DNA of 64,000 nt, taken from contig NZ_JAGYPF010000001.1 of NCBI RefSeq assembly GCF_018343535.1, positions 248,001-312,000 on the forward strand, written 5' to 3'. The position numbers and the translations under genes were made by a program. This document shows, piece after piece, positions 1 through 8,273 of the stretch. The notes under the pieces were generated by a model. That model was not told where the DNA came from and ran no database searches. It was given only the letters and a program-made list of their open reading frames with translations. This DNA is from Neobacillus rhizophilus (GTDB lineage Bacteria > Bacillota > Bacilli > Bacillales > Cytobacillaceae). Each line of letters starts with the position of its first letter. The first letter of the stretch is position 1.

Positions 1-1
1 A

Positions 2-1648
2 AGGAAAAATCTATTTGCCAAGGCTCCCACCGGAATCGGCAAAACCATTTCAACACTTTTTCCAGCCATAAAGGCTATTAGTGAAAGACATACTGACCGG
101 ATATTCTATTTAACGGCAAAAACGATTACCCGAACGACGGCAGAAGAGGCGTTCGCACAAATGCACTCATGTGGACTATGTATGAAAAGCGTTACGATTA
201 CCGCGAAGGACAAAGTTTGTTTTAAAGAAGAAACCAACTGCCAGAAGGAATATTGCGAGTTTGCCAATGGCTATTATGACCGGATTAATGGTGCCATTCT
301 CGATATTTTAATGAATGAAAACGAAATGACCCGCAATGTTATTGAAGCATATGCTCGCAAACATACGGTTTGTCCATTTGAGTTTTCGATTGACCTTGCC
401 TATGCAGCAGATGCCATCATTTGCGACTATAATTATATCTTTGATCCCCAAGTGTCTTTAAAAAGATTGTATGAAGAGCAAAAGAAATCCACGGCAATAT
501 TGGTGGACGAGGCCCATAATTTGGTTGACCGCGGCCGGGAAATGTTTTCGGCTTCTATTAATAAGGACATGTTTCTGCAACTAAAACGTGAATTCAAAGA
601 ACTGAATAGACCTGTCTATGAAATAGCCCATAAAATAAATGCCTGGTTTATTGCTTTGAAAAAAGAAAATAAGACTGAATTTGTGTTGGAAAAGCTGGAA
701 GAACCTCTTTCAGAACTACTGGAATTATTCGTATCAGAAGCGGAAAAGGTTTTGGCAGCAGGAAGCAACCCAACGTTATTAGATGCATACTTTCAAGTTC
801 AATCTTTCCTGAAAATCCTAAACCTACTGGATGAAAATTATATCATCTATGGGGAGAAGAATAAAAACGACGTAATGGTCAAGCTTTTTTGTATCAACCC
901 TTCCAACTTACTTAAGCAAATGGGAAAAGGATTTCGCTCTAAAGTATTCTTTTCGGCAACGCTTGAACCCATTTCCTATTATCAGGACATACTTGGTGGC
1001 GAAGCAGAGGACTATAAGCTGTCAGTCAAATCCCCATTTTCCAAGGAACAGTCTGAGGTTTATGTTAAACCTTTATCAACAAGATACAACGATCGGGAAC
1101 AAACGGCGGGTGAAATTGCTTCATTAATACATTCATTAACACGAAACCAACAGGGGAATTATCTAATTTTCTTTCCTTCCTATCAATACATGATGACGGT
1201 TTATGAACAGTTTGGACAGTTCAATGAAGAAGCGAAATTACTTCTGCAGTCAACGGGGATGACGGAAGCACAAAAAGAAGAATTCTTAGCTGAATTTAAA
1301 CCAGATTTACAGCAAACATTAGTAGGCTTTGCAGTCCTTGGTGGTATTTTTTCCGAAGGCATTGATTTAAAAGGAGACCGGTTAAATGGGGTGGTCGTTG
1401 TAGGTGTGGGGCTGCCGCAGCTATGTTTTGAACGGAATCTCATCAAGGATCATTTTTTCAAAAAAAATAAAAATGGCTATGATTATGCCTATGTTATCCC
1501 TGGGATGAACAAGGTCTTGCAGGCAGGCGGCAGGCTGATTCGCTCAGAAACGGACCAAGGTACCATCGTCCTTGTTGATGACCGGTTTCTTCAGCGGAAA
1601 TATCAAGCTCTCATGCCGGAAGAATGGCTTACGTATACGATTATTTAA
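2..1648 (+). CDS. XPD/DinG-type ATP-dependent DNA helicase, 5' truncated by the window edge
   Basis: The reading frame is open from the first bases, so the start lies outside the window. Visible superfamily 2 helicase motifs are Walker A APTGIGKT near the left edge, a DEAH box in ILVDEAHNL, motif III-like FSATLEP, and the C-terminal motif QAGGRLIRS with its arginine finger. Cysteines in KDKVCF, TNCQ, EYCE and TVCPF between Walker A and the DEAH box fit the four-Cys 4Fe-4S cluster of XPD/DinG helicases. These enzymes unwind DNA 5' to 3', usually in repair. The missing N-terminus could carry a nuclease domain, as in some Firmicutes relatives; that cannot be seen here. Confidence 0.85.
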   Translation, partial: RKNLFAKAPTGIGKTISTLFPAIKAISERHTDRIFYLTAKTITRTTAEEAFAQMHSCGLCMKSVTITAKDKVCFKEETNCQKEYCEFANGYYDRINGAILDILMNENEMTRNVIEAYARKHTVCPFEFSIDLAYAADAIICDYNYIFDPQVSLKRLYEEQKKSTAILVDEAHNLVDRGREMFSASINKDMFLQLKREFKELNRPVYEIAHKINAWFIALKKENKTEFVLEKLEEPLSELLELFVSEAEKVLAAGSNPTLLDAYFQVQSFLKILNLLDENYIIYGEKNKNDVMVKLFCINPSNLLKQMGKGFRSKVFFSATLEPISYYQDILGGEAEDYKLSVKSPFSKEQSEVYVKPLSTRYNDREQTAGEIASLIHSLTRNQQGNYLIFFPSYQYMMTVYEQFGQFNEEAKLLLQSTGMTEAQKEEFLAEFKPDLQQTLVGFAVLGGIFSEGIDLKGDRLNGVVVVGVGLPQLCFERNLIKDHFFKKNKNGYDYAYVIPGMNKVLQAGGRLIRSETDQGTIVLVDDRFLQRKYQALMPEEWLTYTII

Positions 1649-1686
1649 AGCACTTTTTGCCAGTAATGGAAGAGGTGCTTTTTTTA
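1647..1686 (+). terminator. Rho-independent terminator after the helicase gene
   Basis: The stem AAAGCAC / GTGCTTT is followed by a run of T residues and begins inside the helicase stop codon. Confidence 0.7.
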
Positions 1687-1708
1687 TTGCGGAATTTTTG
1701 CAAATTTG

Positions 1709-1738
1709 ATGACAAAATTAGAATCTTTATCATATAAT
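1709..1738 (+). promoter_or_regulatory. feo promoter with Fur-box-like spacer
   Basis: A -35 box ATGACA (1709-1714) and a -10 box TATAAT (1733-1738) are 18 bp apart. The spacer holds TTAGAATCTTTATCA (1718-1732), which matches 11 of 14 defined positions of the 7-1-7 Fur box TGATAATNATTATCA. A repressor there would block RNA polymerase, as expected for iron-repressed ferrous uptake genes. Fur control is inference. Confidence 0.55.
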
Positions 1739-1783
1739 TAACAAAAAGTTGCACGAGGTAAAAACTTTGAAGGCGGTGCAAGA

Positions 1784-2041
1784 GTGATGGATGAGCCAAA
1801 ACTTGTAAAATTGGTTAATGGTGAAAAAGGGAATATTATAAAAATTACTTCTATAAATCTAGATGGTGTCATGCGAAGAAGATTATTAGATTTAGGGTTT
1901 GTTGCGGGTGCATTGGTTGAGGTTGTTCGGAAAAGCCCGTTAGGCGACCCGATTGCTTTTCGAGTCAGTCAAACGACCATTGCCCTTCGCAAAGAGGAAA
2001 GTGCGAAAATTGAAGGGGAGTTGGTTTCCAGTGGGAAATGA
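1784..2041 (+). CDS. feoA: FeoA, ferrous iron transport protein A
   Basis: A small 84-85 residue protein with the SH3-like FeoA core. It has the family pattern LVNGEKGNIIKI followed by RRRLLDLGF and a C-terminal IALRKEES strand. FeoA is a cytoplasmic accessory protein of the FeoB iron transporter. The start is GTG 1784 or ATG 1787; the ribosome site AAGGCGG at 1770-1776 fits either. It overlaps the feoB start by 11 bp, which suggests translational coupling. Confidence 0.9.
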   Translation: MMDEPKLVKLVNGEKGNIIKITSINLDGVMRRRLLDLGFVAGALVEVVRKSPLGDPIAFRVSQTTIALRKEESAKIEGELVSSGK

Positions 2042-2723
2042 ATACCGAATTGCTTTGGCCGGTAATCCGAATACTGGTAAAAGCACATTGTTCAATGCCT
2101 TGACTGGTCTTAGACAGCATACAGGAAACTGGGCTGGGAAAACTGTCTCAATGGCACAGGGAAGTGTCCCGTTTAAGGATAAAGTGTTTCAATTGGTTGA
2201 CTTGCCGGGAACGTATTCGCTTTTTTCCAATTCCAAGGATGAAGAAGTGGCCAGAAATTTCATCGTCTTTGAAAAGCCGGATGTTACTCTGGTAGTTTTA
2301 GATGCCACTTCACTTGAGAGGAATTTGAATCTCGCCCTGCAGGTATTGGAAATGACCAAGAATGTAGTTATTTGTATTAATTTGATTGATGAAGCGGAAA
2401 AACAAGGCATCAAGATTAATGAAAAATTGCTGATGAACCGTTTGGGAGTACCAGTGATAAAAATTTCTGCCCGTAATAAAATCGGTTTTCCGCTGCTTTT
2501 GGATACAATTGACCGCATTATTACTGGTGCAATTGAATGCCATCCGGCACAAATGAAGTACTCGGACGAAATCGAGGAACAAATTCGAAAAATTGAACCA
2601 AAAGTCCGGGAGATGGTTGGCGACCGCATTTCGTCGCGCTGGGTGTCATTACGTTTGCTTGATGGGGATGAGGCCCTATTGAACGAACTAAATAAACGTT
2701 TTGTACCAGAAGGGGTGAGGTAA
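2031..2723 (+). CDS. feoB: FeoB N-terminal half: GTPase and GDI-like domain as a separate polypeptide
   Basis: This is the G-protein part of the ferrous iron transporter. It shows G1 GNPNTGKS, switch I around HTGNWAGKTV, G3 DLPGTYSL, G4 NLID and G5 SARNKIG, followed by a helical GDI-like stretch. I chose GTG 2031 because AAGGGGAG lies at 2013-2020 and the G1 motif must lie close to the N-terminus. At about 230 residues it stops with TAA at 2721-2723, where family members normally continue into the membrane domain. The next gene starts on the very next base in the same frame and supplies that domain. See the separate finding on the split. Confidence 0.88.
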   Translation: MGNEYRIALAGNPNTGKSTLFNALTGLRQHTGNWAGKTVSMAQGSVPFKDKVFQLVDLPGTYSLFSNSKDEEVARNFIVFEKPDVTLVVLDATSLERNLNLALQVLEMTKNVVICINLIDEAEKQGIKINEKLLMNRLGVPVIKISARNKIGFPLLLDTIDRIITGAIECHPAQMKYSDEIEEQIRKIEPKVREMVGDRISSRWVSLRLLDGDEALLNELNKRFVPEGVR

Positions 2724-4097
2724 ATGGGTATTCAAGAGCTTTATAGCGAGGCTCAGCAGCTGTCGACGGCAAAAATGAGGGACGATATTGTTCAGCAGCT
2801 TTATGATCGAAGCCATCAATTATGCCAGGAAGGTGTTTCTTATACCAAATCCGATCGAGACCTTAGGACGGAAAAATTGGATGCCATTTTCACCTCCCCG
2901 ATCCTTGGGTTTCCGATCATGATTGCCATGCTTGGTCTGGTTTTTTATATCACGATAGCAGGGGCCAACATACCTTCTGCGATGCTGGCAGAGTTTTTTG
3001 GCTCGCTTGAAAAATATATAACTAGCTTTTTTACACTTATTCATGCCCCTGCATGGGTGAATGGGGTTCTGGTACTTGGCTTATACCGAGGCACAACTTG
3101 GGTAATCAGCGTAATGCTGCCGCCGATGGCCATTTTCTTTCCAACGTTTGCTTTACTGGAGAATTACGGCTACCTGCCGCGCGTTGCCTTTAATATGGAT
3201 CGGTTATTTAAAAGGGTTGGGGCGCATGGAAAACAGTCACTTACAATGGCAATGGGATTCGGCTGTAACGCGGCAGCGGTTATTTCTACGAGAATCATAG
3301 AATCTCCCCGGGAGCGGATGCTCGCTATCCTGACTAATAATTTTGTTCCTTGTAATGGGCGCTGGGGAACGCTTATTGTTCTTTCCTCCTTGTTTATGGC
3401 AGCCAGTTATACAGGAGGAGTGAAATCCCTTGTAACAACTGGTGTCCTGATAGGAATTGTTATGTTTGGGGTTATTGTTACTTTTTTTGTCTCTTGGGTT
3501 TTATCCAAAACGGCTTTAAAGGGGGTTCCAACACATTACACATTGGAGCTGCCACCATACCGCAAGCCGAAAATTTTTGATACGGTTATTCGTTCCTCGG
3601 TGACAAAATCCTGGTCAGTTTTGGTAAGAGCTGTGAAAGTAGCCGCTCCAGCAGCAATCCTAACCTGGGTTTTTGCCAATATTTATATAGGTGACACCAG
3701 CATCTTAATGTATGCCGTACAGTTTTTAGATCCATTTGGAAAGCTGCTTGGACTTGATGGCTATATCATGATGGCCTTTATCCTCGGACTGCCGGCCAAT
3801 GAAATTGTCTTTCCAATTTTACTGATGGGCTATTTATCCACCGGTTCCTTAACAGAGGTTGATAGTCTAGTTGCTTTAAAAAAGATTTTAGTGGACCACG
3901 GCTGGACCTGGCTGACGGCTTTAAATATGATGTTATTCTCTTTACTGCATTATCCTTGCGGTACAACGCTGTTAAATGTATATAAGGAAACGAAAAGTAA
4001 AAAATGGACTTTCTTATCGTTTCTTATCCCAACAGTTATTGCTATTTTTGTTCCGTTCGTTATTACACAAACTGTCAGAATGCTTGGTTTAATATAA
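2724..4097 (+). CDS. feoB: FeoB C-terminal half: membrane permease with Gate domains
   Basis: A 457-residue polytopic membrane protein corresponding to the transmembrane part of FeoB. It shows the Gate-type signatures FALLENYGYLPRVAF, GFGCNAAAV with its conserved cysteine, and NNFVPCNGRWG, and ends with a FeoB_C-like segment around LHYPCGTTLL. It follows the GTPase half with no intergenic base. The site AAGGGGTGAGG at the end of the upstream gene gives it its own strong ribosome binding site, so the two halves are probably co-translated and assemble in the membrane for Fe(II) import. Confidence 0.88.
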   Translation: MGIQELYSEAQQLSTAKMRDDIVQQLYDRSHQLCQEGVSYTKSDRDLRTEKLDAIFTSPILGFPIMIAMLGLVFYITIAGANIPSAMLAEFFGSLEKYITSFFTLIHAPAWVNGVLVLGLYRGTTWVISVMLPPMAIFFPTFALLENYGYLPRVAFNMDRLFKRVGAHGKQSLTMAMGFGCNAAAVISTRIIESPRERMLAILTNNFVPCNGRWGTLIVLSSLFMAASYTGGVKSLVTTGVLIGIVMFGVIVTFFVSWVLSKTALKGVPTHYTLELPPYRKPKIFDTVIRSSVTKSWSVLVRAVKVAAPAAILTWVFANIYIGDTSILMYAVQFLDPFGKLLGLDGYIMMAFILGLPANEIVFPILLMGYLSTGSLTEVDSLVALKKILVDHGWTWLTALNMMLFSLLHYPCGTTLLNVYKETKSKKWTFLSFLIPTVIAIFVPFVITQTVRMLGLI

Positions 4098-4105
4098 TGC
4101 TGTTT

Positions 4106-4147
4106 AAAATCCATCCTTAATGAGATAATGAATAAGGATGGATTTTT
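4106..4147 (+). terminator. Terminator after feoB, directly abutting the next ribosome binding site
   Basis: Inverted repeat AAAATCCATCCTTA (4106-4119) / TAAGGATGGATTTT (4133-4146) followed by T residues. The ribosome site of the next gene begins only a few bases later. Confidence 0.85.
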
Positions 4148-4166
4148 CTATTGGGAGGAATTTACG

Positions 4167-4448
4167 ATGACTAAAGTTGAAGTAGGCGAAATTTTTACAA
4201 TCAGTGATGATGAAAATGAAGAGGGGCAGGAAGTTGAAGTTCTCGGAGTCATGACGCTTGAGGGAACCGATTATGTGGCTGTTGGATTTGTAGAGGATAT
4301 CCTTGAGGCTGGTGAAGAAGATATTGATATCTTTTTCTTAAAGGTTGATGAAGATGGCGATTTTTCAGCCATTGAGAGTGACGAGGAATTTGATAAGGTT
4401 GTCGCCGCTTTTGAGGAAATGATGGAAGCGGAAGAAGATGAAGAGTAA
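4167..4448 (+). CDS. DUF1292 family small acidic protein
   Basis: A 93-residue, very acidic protein of the DUF1292 (YrzB-like) family. It has short beta strands (EIFTI, EVEVLGVM, YVAVGF) separated by runs of Asp and Glu, and an acidic helical tail. The start is ATG 4167, placed by GGGAGG at 4153-4158. The function of the family is not known to me. The gene sits directly behind a terminator hairpin with no obvious promoter in between, so it may depend on read-through. Confidence 0.75.
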   Translation: MTKVEVGEIFTISDDENEEGQEVEVLGVMTLEGTDYVAVGFVEDILEAGEEDIDIFFLKVDEDGDFSAIESDEEFDKVVAAFEEMMEAEEDEE

Positions 4449-4471
4449 TTTTTGAGTAAAAGCCTTGTTAG

Positions 4472-4548
4472 GGAGTTATCTTTGTTTATAACGACCTTAG
4501 CAAGGTTTTATGCTTTGTTCAGTCGTTATGAAATGGTTATAACTCCCC
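4472..4548. repeat. Nested inverted repeats between small genes
   Basis: Outer arms GGGAGTTAT (4472-4480) and ATAACTCCC (4540-4548) are perfect. Inner arms ATAACGA (4489-4495) and TCGTTAT (4524-4530) nest inside them. The transcript could fold into a long hairpin. No T-run follows, so this is not an ordinary terminator. Confidence 0.5.
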
Positions 4549-4584
4549 GAATCAAGAATTAAACTAATAGTTCCTTACAAATAA

Positions 4585-4628
4585 ATACATATCCAAAGAC
4601 AGTATCTGTTTTTGGAAAATATATGTAT
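4585..4628. repeat. AT-rich hairpin upstream of an 83-residue ORF
   Basis: Arms ATACATAT (4585-4592) and ATATGTAT (4621-4628) enclose CCAAA...TTTGG and ACAG...CTGT pairings, giving a nearly continuous stem about 50-100 bp before the next start codon. It could be an operator or leader structure; nothing decides which. Confidence 0.4.
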
Positions 4629-4685
4629 GAATAAAAAAATACTTGGCATAATGTTAGGGAGATTAAGATTCAAAGGAGAGACGAA

Positions 4686-4937
4686 ATGCCTATTGAAGAA
4701 GGTGCCAAGTTTCAAATTTCTCAAGGTGCACAAGGTTTCTTTAACTCCGCAGATTTATTAACGGTCATTTCAAATAATGGAGTAACCGTTCAATTTACAC
4801 TGGGGGAAGGAAAGGGTTATGGGGCGATGCCCGTTGACCATATGAACTATCTCCTTAAAAGATCAAACCTGACAAAAATTCAAAATAAAAGAGCTTTATT
4901 AAGTCCAAGTGAAGGCACTGAAGAACATATTAGCTAG
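4686..4937 (+). CDS. Hypothetical small protein
   Basis: An 83-residue protein without signal peptide, membrane segment or recognisable motif. It is preceded by AAAGGAGAG at 4671-4679, a convincing ribosome site. The middle (LLTVISNNGVTVQFTLGEG) looks like beta strands, and the tail is polar. A weak stem rich in GAGAG/CTCTC and a T-run follow at about 4942-4968. I do not recognise the family. Confidence 0.6.
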   Translation: MPIEEGAKFQISQGAQGFFNSADLLTVISNNGVTVQFTLGEGKGYGAMPVDHMNYLLKRSNLTKIQNKRALLSPSEGTEEHIS

Positions 4938-5046
4938 AATGGAGAGGGATAAATTCTCTCTCTTTTTTATTTTACATGGGTAGGAAATTAGCTACCAATC
5001 CAGAATATTTAATGGGATAAAATACAAAAAAGGACAGGTGAAAATA

Positions 5047-5823
5047 ATGAATATAAAAAAGCATCAATTAAATGAATCGACACTAGCATACATAGACGAA
5101 GGCGCTGGGAATCCTGTTGTACTTCTGCACGGTTTCTGCGGTAGTTCTCAGTATTGGGAAAAAGTAATTCCTGAGTTGGCCAACCATAATCGTGTCATCG
5201 CTCCTGATTTGCCAGGGCATGGGCAATCTTCACCACTAAAGCCCGGATTTTCAATAGACGACCTCGCAGAAAAAATAAAAGAATTATTAGATGCGTTAAA
5301 CATTGAGAAGGTATCGATGTTTGGCCACTCCCTAGGCGGATACATAACGGTTGCCTTTGCGGAAAAATTTAATTCCTATATAAATGGATTTTCCCTTGTA
5401 CACTCTACTGCCTTCCCGGATTCAGATGAAGCGAAAAAGGGAAGAGAGTCAGGCGTTGCAAAAATAAAGGACGAAGGCATTCGTACTTTTATTGATGGGT
5501 TGGTTCCGAAGCTTTTCTCACCGGAAAATCTAAATGAAAGCTATGTAGAAAAAGCAAAACAAATTGGCTACACCACTTCACCACAAGGGGCAATGGATAC
5601 ACTTTTAGCAATGAGAAATCGCCCAGACCGCAATCATGTATTACAAAATACCGAGGTACCTGTCCTATTAATTGCGGGAGAACAGGATCAAATAATCCCA
5701 GTTGAAAAAACTTTTTCGGTTACAAGAACAAACATCAAGCACGCTGAAATACAAAACGCCGGACATATGAGTATGTACGAAACTCCAAATGAGCTTATAA
5801 AAGTTATCACGACATTTTCTTGA
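5047..5823 (+). CDS. Alpha/beta hydrolase
   Basis: A 258-residue cytoplasmic alpha/beta hydrolase. The oxyanion-region motif LLHGFCGS, the strand-loop APDLPGHGQS, the nucleophile elbow GHSLGG and the C-terminal GHMSMYE histidine are all present, as is the acid region AGEQDQIIP. I prefer ATG 5047 over GTG 5038 because AGGACAGG lies too close to the GTG. Substrate unknown. A fumarylacetoacetase-family gene follows 65 bp downstream in the same direction, which fits a role in a carbon-carbon or ester hydrolysis pathway. Confidence 0.85.
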   Translation: MNIKKHQLNESTLAYIDEGAGNPVVLLHGFCGSSQYWEKVIPELANHNRVIAPDLPGHGQSSPLKPGFSIDDLAEKIKELLDALNIEKVSMFGHSLGGYITVAFAEKFNSYINGFSLVHSTAFPDSDEAKKGRESGVAKIKDEGIRTFIDGLVPKLFSPENLNESYVEKAKQIGYTTSPQGAMDTLLAMRNRPDRNHVLQNTEVPVLLIAGEQDQIIPVEKTFSVTRTNIKHAEIQNAGHMSMYETPNELIKVITTFS

Positions 5824-5888
5824 CAATTTCGACAATTCGTTAATACTTAAAGTTAGATATATATTTTTTCAGGAGAGAGGAGTTACGT

Positions 5889-6740
5889 ATGAAATTACTA
5901 ACCTTTAAAAAAGACAATGAAGTCAAGCTTGGTGTGAAGACAGACAAGGGCATCCTTGACCTGAATAAAGCTGGGCTTGATTTAAATCTCGAAGAATTAG
6001 TGAAAAATGAAAACGGACTGTCACTTGTAAAAGAAATCATTAATAACACGGGCTCAGAAAACTACGTAAGTGAGGCAGAAATCGAATTTCTACCGCCATT
6101 ACTGAATCCGGAAAAAATTATATGTGTGGGCCTGAATTATCAAAGTCACGTAGAGGAAGCAAAGCTGGTAAATGTACCTGAGAACCCTGTTTTATTTAGT
6201 AAATTTAACAATGCTTTAGCAGCACACAGTGAAAATATCCCACTGCCTAAAGTTGGGGAAAAATTTGATTTCGAAGCTGAGCTTGTTATGGTGATAGGGA
6301 AAGAGGCAAAGGATGTATCAGAAGAGGAAGCTCTATCCTATGTTTTCGGCTATACAGCAGGAAATGATCTATCTGTCCGTGACCTGCAATTTTTAACCGG
6401 CCAGTGGCTGATTGGGAAATCGCCAGACGGTTTTGCTCCGATAGGACCGTATGTTGTCCCAGCTGAAGAGATTGATCCATTCAATTTAAACATTGAATGT
6501 AAGGTAAACGGTGAAGTCCGCCAATCATCCAATACAAAACATATGATATTTAATTGTGCGAAAATTGTAAGTTACATATCCAGGCATATGACCTTGAAAC
6601 CTGGAGATTTAATTTTCACTGGAACACCTGAAGGAGTCATTTTAGGTTTGCCGGAGAATGAGCAGATATGGTTGAAACCTGGTGATGAAATGGAAGTCAC
6701 GATTGAGAATATTGGGACATTAAGGAACGTCATAGCTTAA
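5889..6740 (+). CDS. Fumarylacetoacetate hydrolase family protein
   Basis: A 283-residue FAH-fold enzyme. Signature pieces are ICVGLNYQSHVEEAK, the metal-binding acidic residues in FDFEAELVMVIG and NDLSVRDLQ, and the C-terminal GDLIFTGTPEGV and KPGDEMEVTIENIG. Members hydrolyse or decarboxylate 3-oxo acids such as acylpyruvates and oxaloacetate; which one here is not decidable. A TTGACA box overlaps the stop codon of the upstream hydrolase (5820-5825), so the gene may have its own promoter. Confidence 0.85.
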   Translation: MKLLTFKKDNEVKLGVKTDKGILDLNKAGLDLNLEELVKNENGLSLVKEIINNTGSENYVSEAEIEFLPPLLNPEKIICVGLNYQSHVEEAKLVNVPENPVLFSKFNNALAAHSENIPLPKVGEKFDFEAELVMVIGKEAKDVSEEEALSYVFGYTAGNDLSVRDLQFLTGQWLIGKSPDGFAPIGPYVVPAEEIDPFNLNIECKVNGEVRQSSNTKHMIFNCAKIVSYISRHMTLKPGDLIFTGTPEGVILGLPENEQIWLKPGDEMEVTIENIGTLRNVIA

Positions 6741-6763
6741 TCCATTTATATTACAGAAAAAGC

Positions 6764-6800
6764 AAACCTCAAGATTTTATGATCCTGAGGTTTCTTTTTT
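6764..6800. terminator. Bidirectional terminator
   Basis: AAACCTCA (6764-6771) pairs with TGAGGTTT (6786-6793), with a T-run on the + side and A residues on the other. It separates two convergent genes. Confidence 0.8.
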
Positions 6801-7338
6801 AAAAAATGCGATTATGTTCAGAGTCAGTATAAGTTGCAATCAGGATGACTGCTTTTTGCTCTCCTATATTTTTAACAAAATGCGGGACACTCGCATTCCA
6901 GCTAAAGGAATCGCCTTCCTCTAACATGTAGGAATCTTCGCCTTGTTCAGCAAGGACCTTGCCTTCCAAGACTAGATGAGACTCTTCACCCTCATGGGCA
7001 TTCGCCTCCCCCATAGACGCTCCGGGTGGAAACTCCACACTCATTAGCCTTAACCCTCCAATGGACGCGATATGCTCAATTTTCAACTCATTAAAAGTGG
7101 AATAGGTACGCTCACTTTTTTTGACAACCCGCATGTGCTGTTTTTTTTCTAACAATAAATACGGTAATGGGACCTCTAGATAATTAGCAATCGTTTGCAA
7201 AGTATTGATCGATGGAGAGGTGTTATTATTTTCAACATTGCTAATAAATCCTTTTGAAAGACCAGTGCCATCACACATTTGGGCAATCGTTATTTTTTTC
7301 CTGTTTCGGATGGCGCGTATTTTCGATCCAATATCCAA
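6799..7338 (-). CDS. XRE-family regulator with C-terminal cupin domain
   Basis: A 179-residue one-component regulator. Residues 1-65 form a Cro/C1-type helix-turn-helix (KITIAQMCDGTGLSKGFISNVENN). Residues about 105-175 form a small cupin barrel with EESHLVLEGKV and EEGDSFSWNASVPHFVKN. Cupin domains in this architecture sense small molecules. It is divergent from an esterase / DoxX / ring-cleavage dioxygenase operon, which it probably regulates. The shared 260-bp region carries inverted ATTAA-type half-sites, described separately. Confidence 0.88.
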   Translation of the reverse strand: MDIGSKIRAIRNRKKITIAQMCDGTGLSKGFISNVENNNTSPSINTLQTIANYLEVPLPYLLLEKKQHMRVVKKSERTYSTFNELKIEHIASIGGLRLMSVEFPPGASMGEANAHEGEESHLVLEGKVLAEQGEDSYMLEEGDSFSWNASVPHFVKNIGEQKAVILIATYTDSEHNRIF

Positions 7339-7441
7339 ATTTTTTCACCTCTAATGTTCTCTTATATAGAACTTATTTATATATTAGCAAAAAATTAATT
7401 GACAATCCACACATCCGTTGTTATCTTATAAATAACAAAAG

Positions 7442-7570
7442 TTCATATTAAGAAACACGTTTATTTTTTTGCATTAAAGTTTTCTAATATGAATCTTTGT
7501 TTATTATTTAAATACCACGACTCTCAATTCTTTGGGATTAGTATTTACGTCTATAGATAACCTATAGATA
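7442..7570. promoter_or_regulatory. Candidate operator repeats between divergent regulator and esterase operon
   Basis: TTCATATTA (7442-7450) and TAATATGAA (7485-7493) are perfect inverted copies. Similarity extends outward as GTTCATATTA-AGAAA against the complement of TTTCTAATATGAATC. Closer to the esterase gene, CTATAGATA occurs twice (7551-7559 and 7562-7570) with an 11-bp period. Either pair could bind the XRE-cupin protein. Confidence 0.45.
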
Positions 7571-7604
7571 TCAATAATTTATTTTTATAGAAAGGGTGAT
7601 AGCA

Positions 7605-8249
7605 TTGAAATCATCATTGACTTACTCACTTCTTAAGCCTGAGCAAGTTGATCCCGATAAATCCTATCCTGCCTTATTTTTGATGCATGGAATGGGCAGT
7701 AATGAACAAGATTTACTGCCATTGGTTGCCGGTTTGGAAGAGAAATTTTTCATTTTTAGTATCCGTGGTCCGCTAGTGCAGCCACCTGGCTTCGCGTTTT
7801 TTACGATTGAAGGCTTTGGAAAACCGCACCGCCATGTTTTTGATGAGACAGTAGGGATGATCTCCAATTTTATTGATGATGTTTTGGCGGAATATCCGGT
7901 AGATCCAAATCAACTCTATTTGGCCGGTTTTAGTCAGGGAGCAATTCTTTCGATGTCCCTCGCAATTAAACTGGGTAACCGTATTAAAGGCATTGCCGCT
8001 TTAAGTGGGTACATTCCTGGATTTGTGAAAGAAGAATATGAAAAGAACCCGGTAGAGGAACTATCGCTTTTTATTTCCCACGGTGAATTCGACCAGATTC
8101 TTCCATACCAATGGGGTGTTGAAAACGATGAATACTTTAGAAGTCTGGGTGCAAAAGTTGCTTTCCATTCGTATCCAGCAGGACATACTGTTTCATTAAA
8201 GAATCAACAAGACTTTACACAATGGTTAATCAACAAACTAGAAAAATAA
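7605..8249 (+). CDS. Phospholipase/carboxylesterase family hydrolase (MhqD-like)
   Basis: A 214-residue alpha/beta hydrolase of the carboxylesterase type, with LMHGMGSNEQD, the nucleophile elbow GFSQGA, SHGEFDQILP for the acid and PAGHTV for the histidine. I chose TTG 7605 because AAAGGGTG sits just upstream; the alternative is GTG 7596, inside that site. Similar hydrolases (B. subtilis MhqD) belong to quinone/catechol stress operons. Here the gene is first in an operon with DoxX and an extradiol dioxygenase, which supports a role with aromatic or quinone compounds. Confidence 0.8.
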   Translation: MKSSLTYSLLKPEQVDPDKSYPALFLMHGMGSNEQDLLPLVAGLEEKFFIFSIRGPLVQPPGFAFFTIEGFGKPHRHVFDETVGMISNFIDDVLAEYPVDPNQLYLAGFSQGAILSMSLAIKLGNRIKGIAALSGYIPGFVKEEYEKNPVEELSLFISHGEFDQILPYQWGVENDEYFRSLGAKVAFHSYPAGHTVSLKNQQDFTQWLINKLEK

Positions 8250-8273
8250 AAAAATAATAGGAGAGATGAGAAA

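Noticed and set aside
2189..2629. Long antisense frame inside feoB; similar frames lie opposite most genes
   Set aside because: No ribosome site, unnatural composition, and complete overlap with a well-supported gene.
2721..2726. FeoB split as a sequencing error or nonsense mutation
   Set aside because: A strong ribosome site and an ATG directly after the stop fit a natural two-gene layout; only comparison with relatives would decide, so it is kept as a finding instead.
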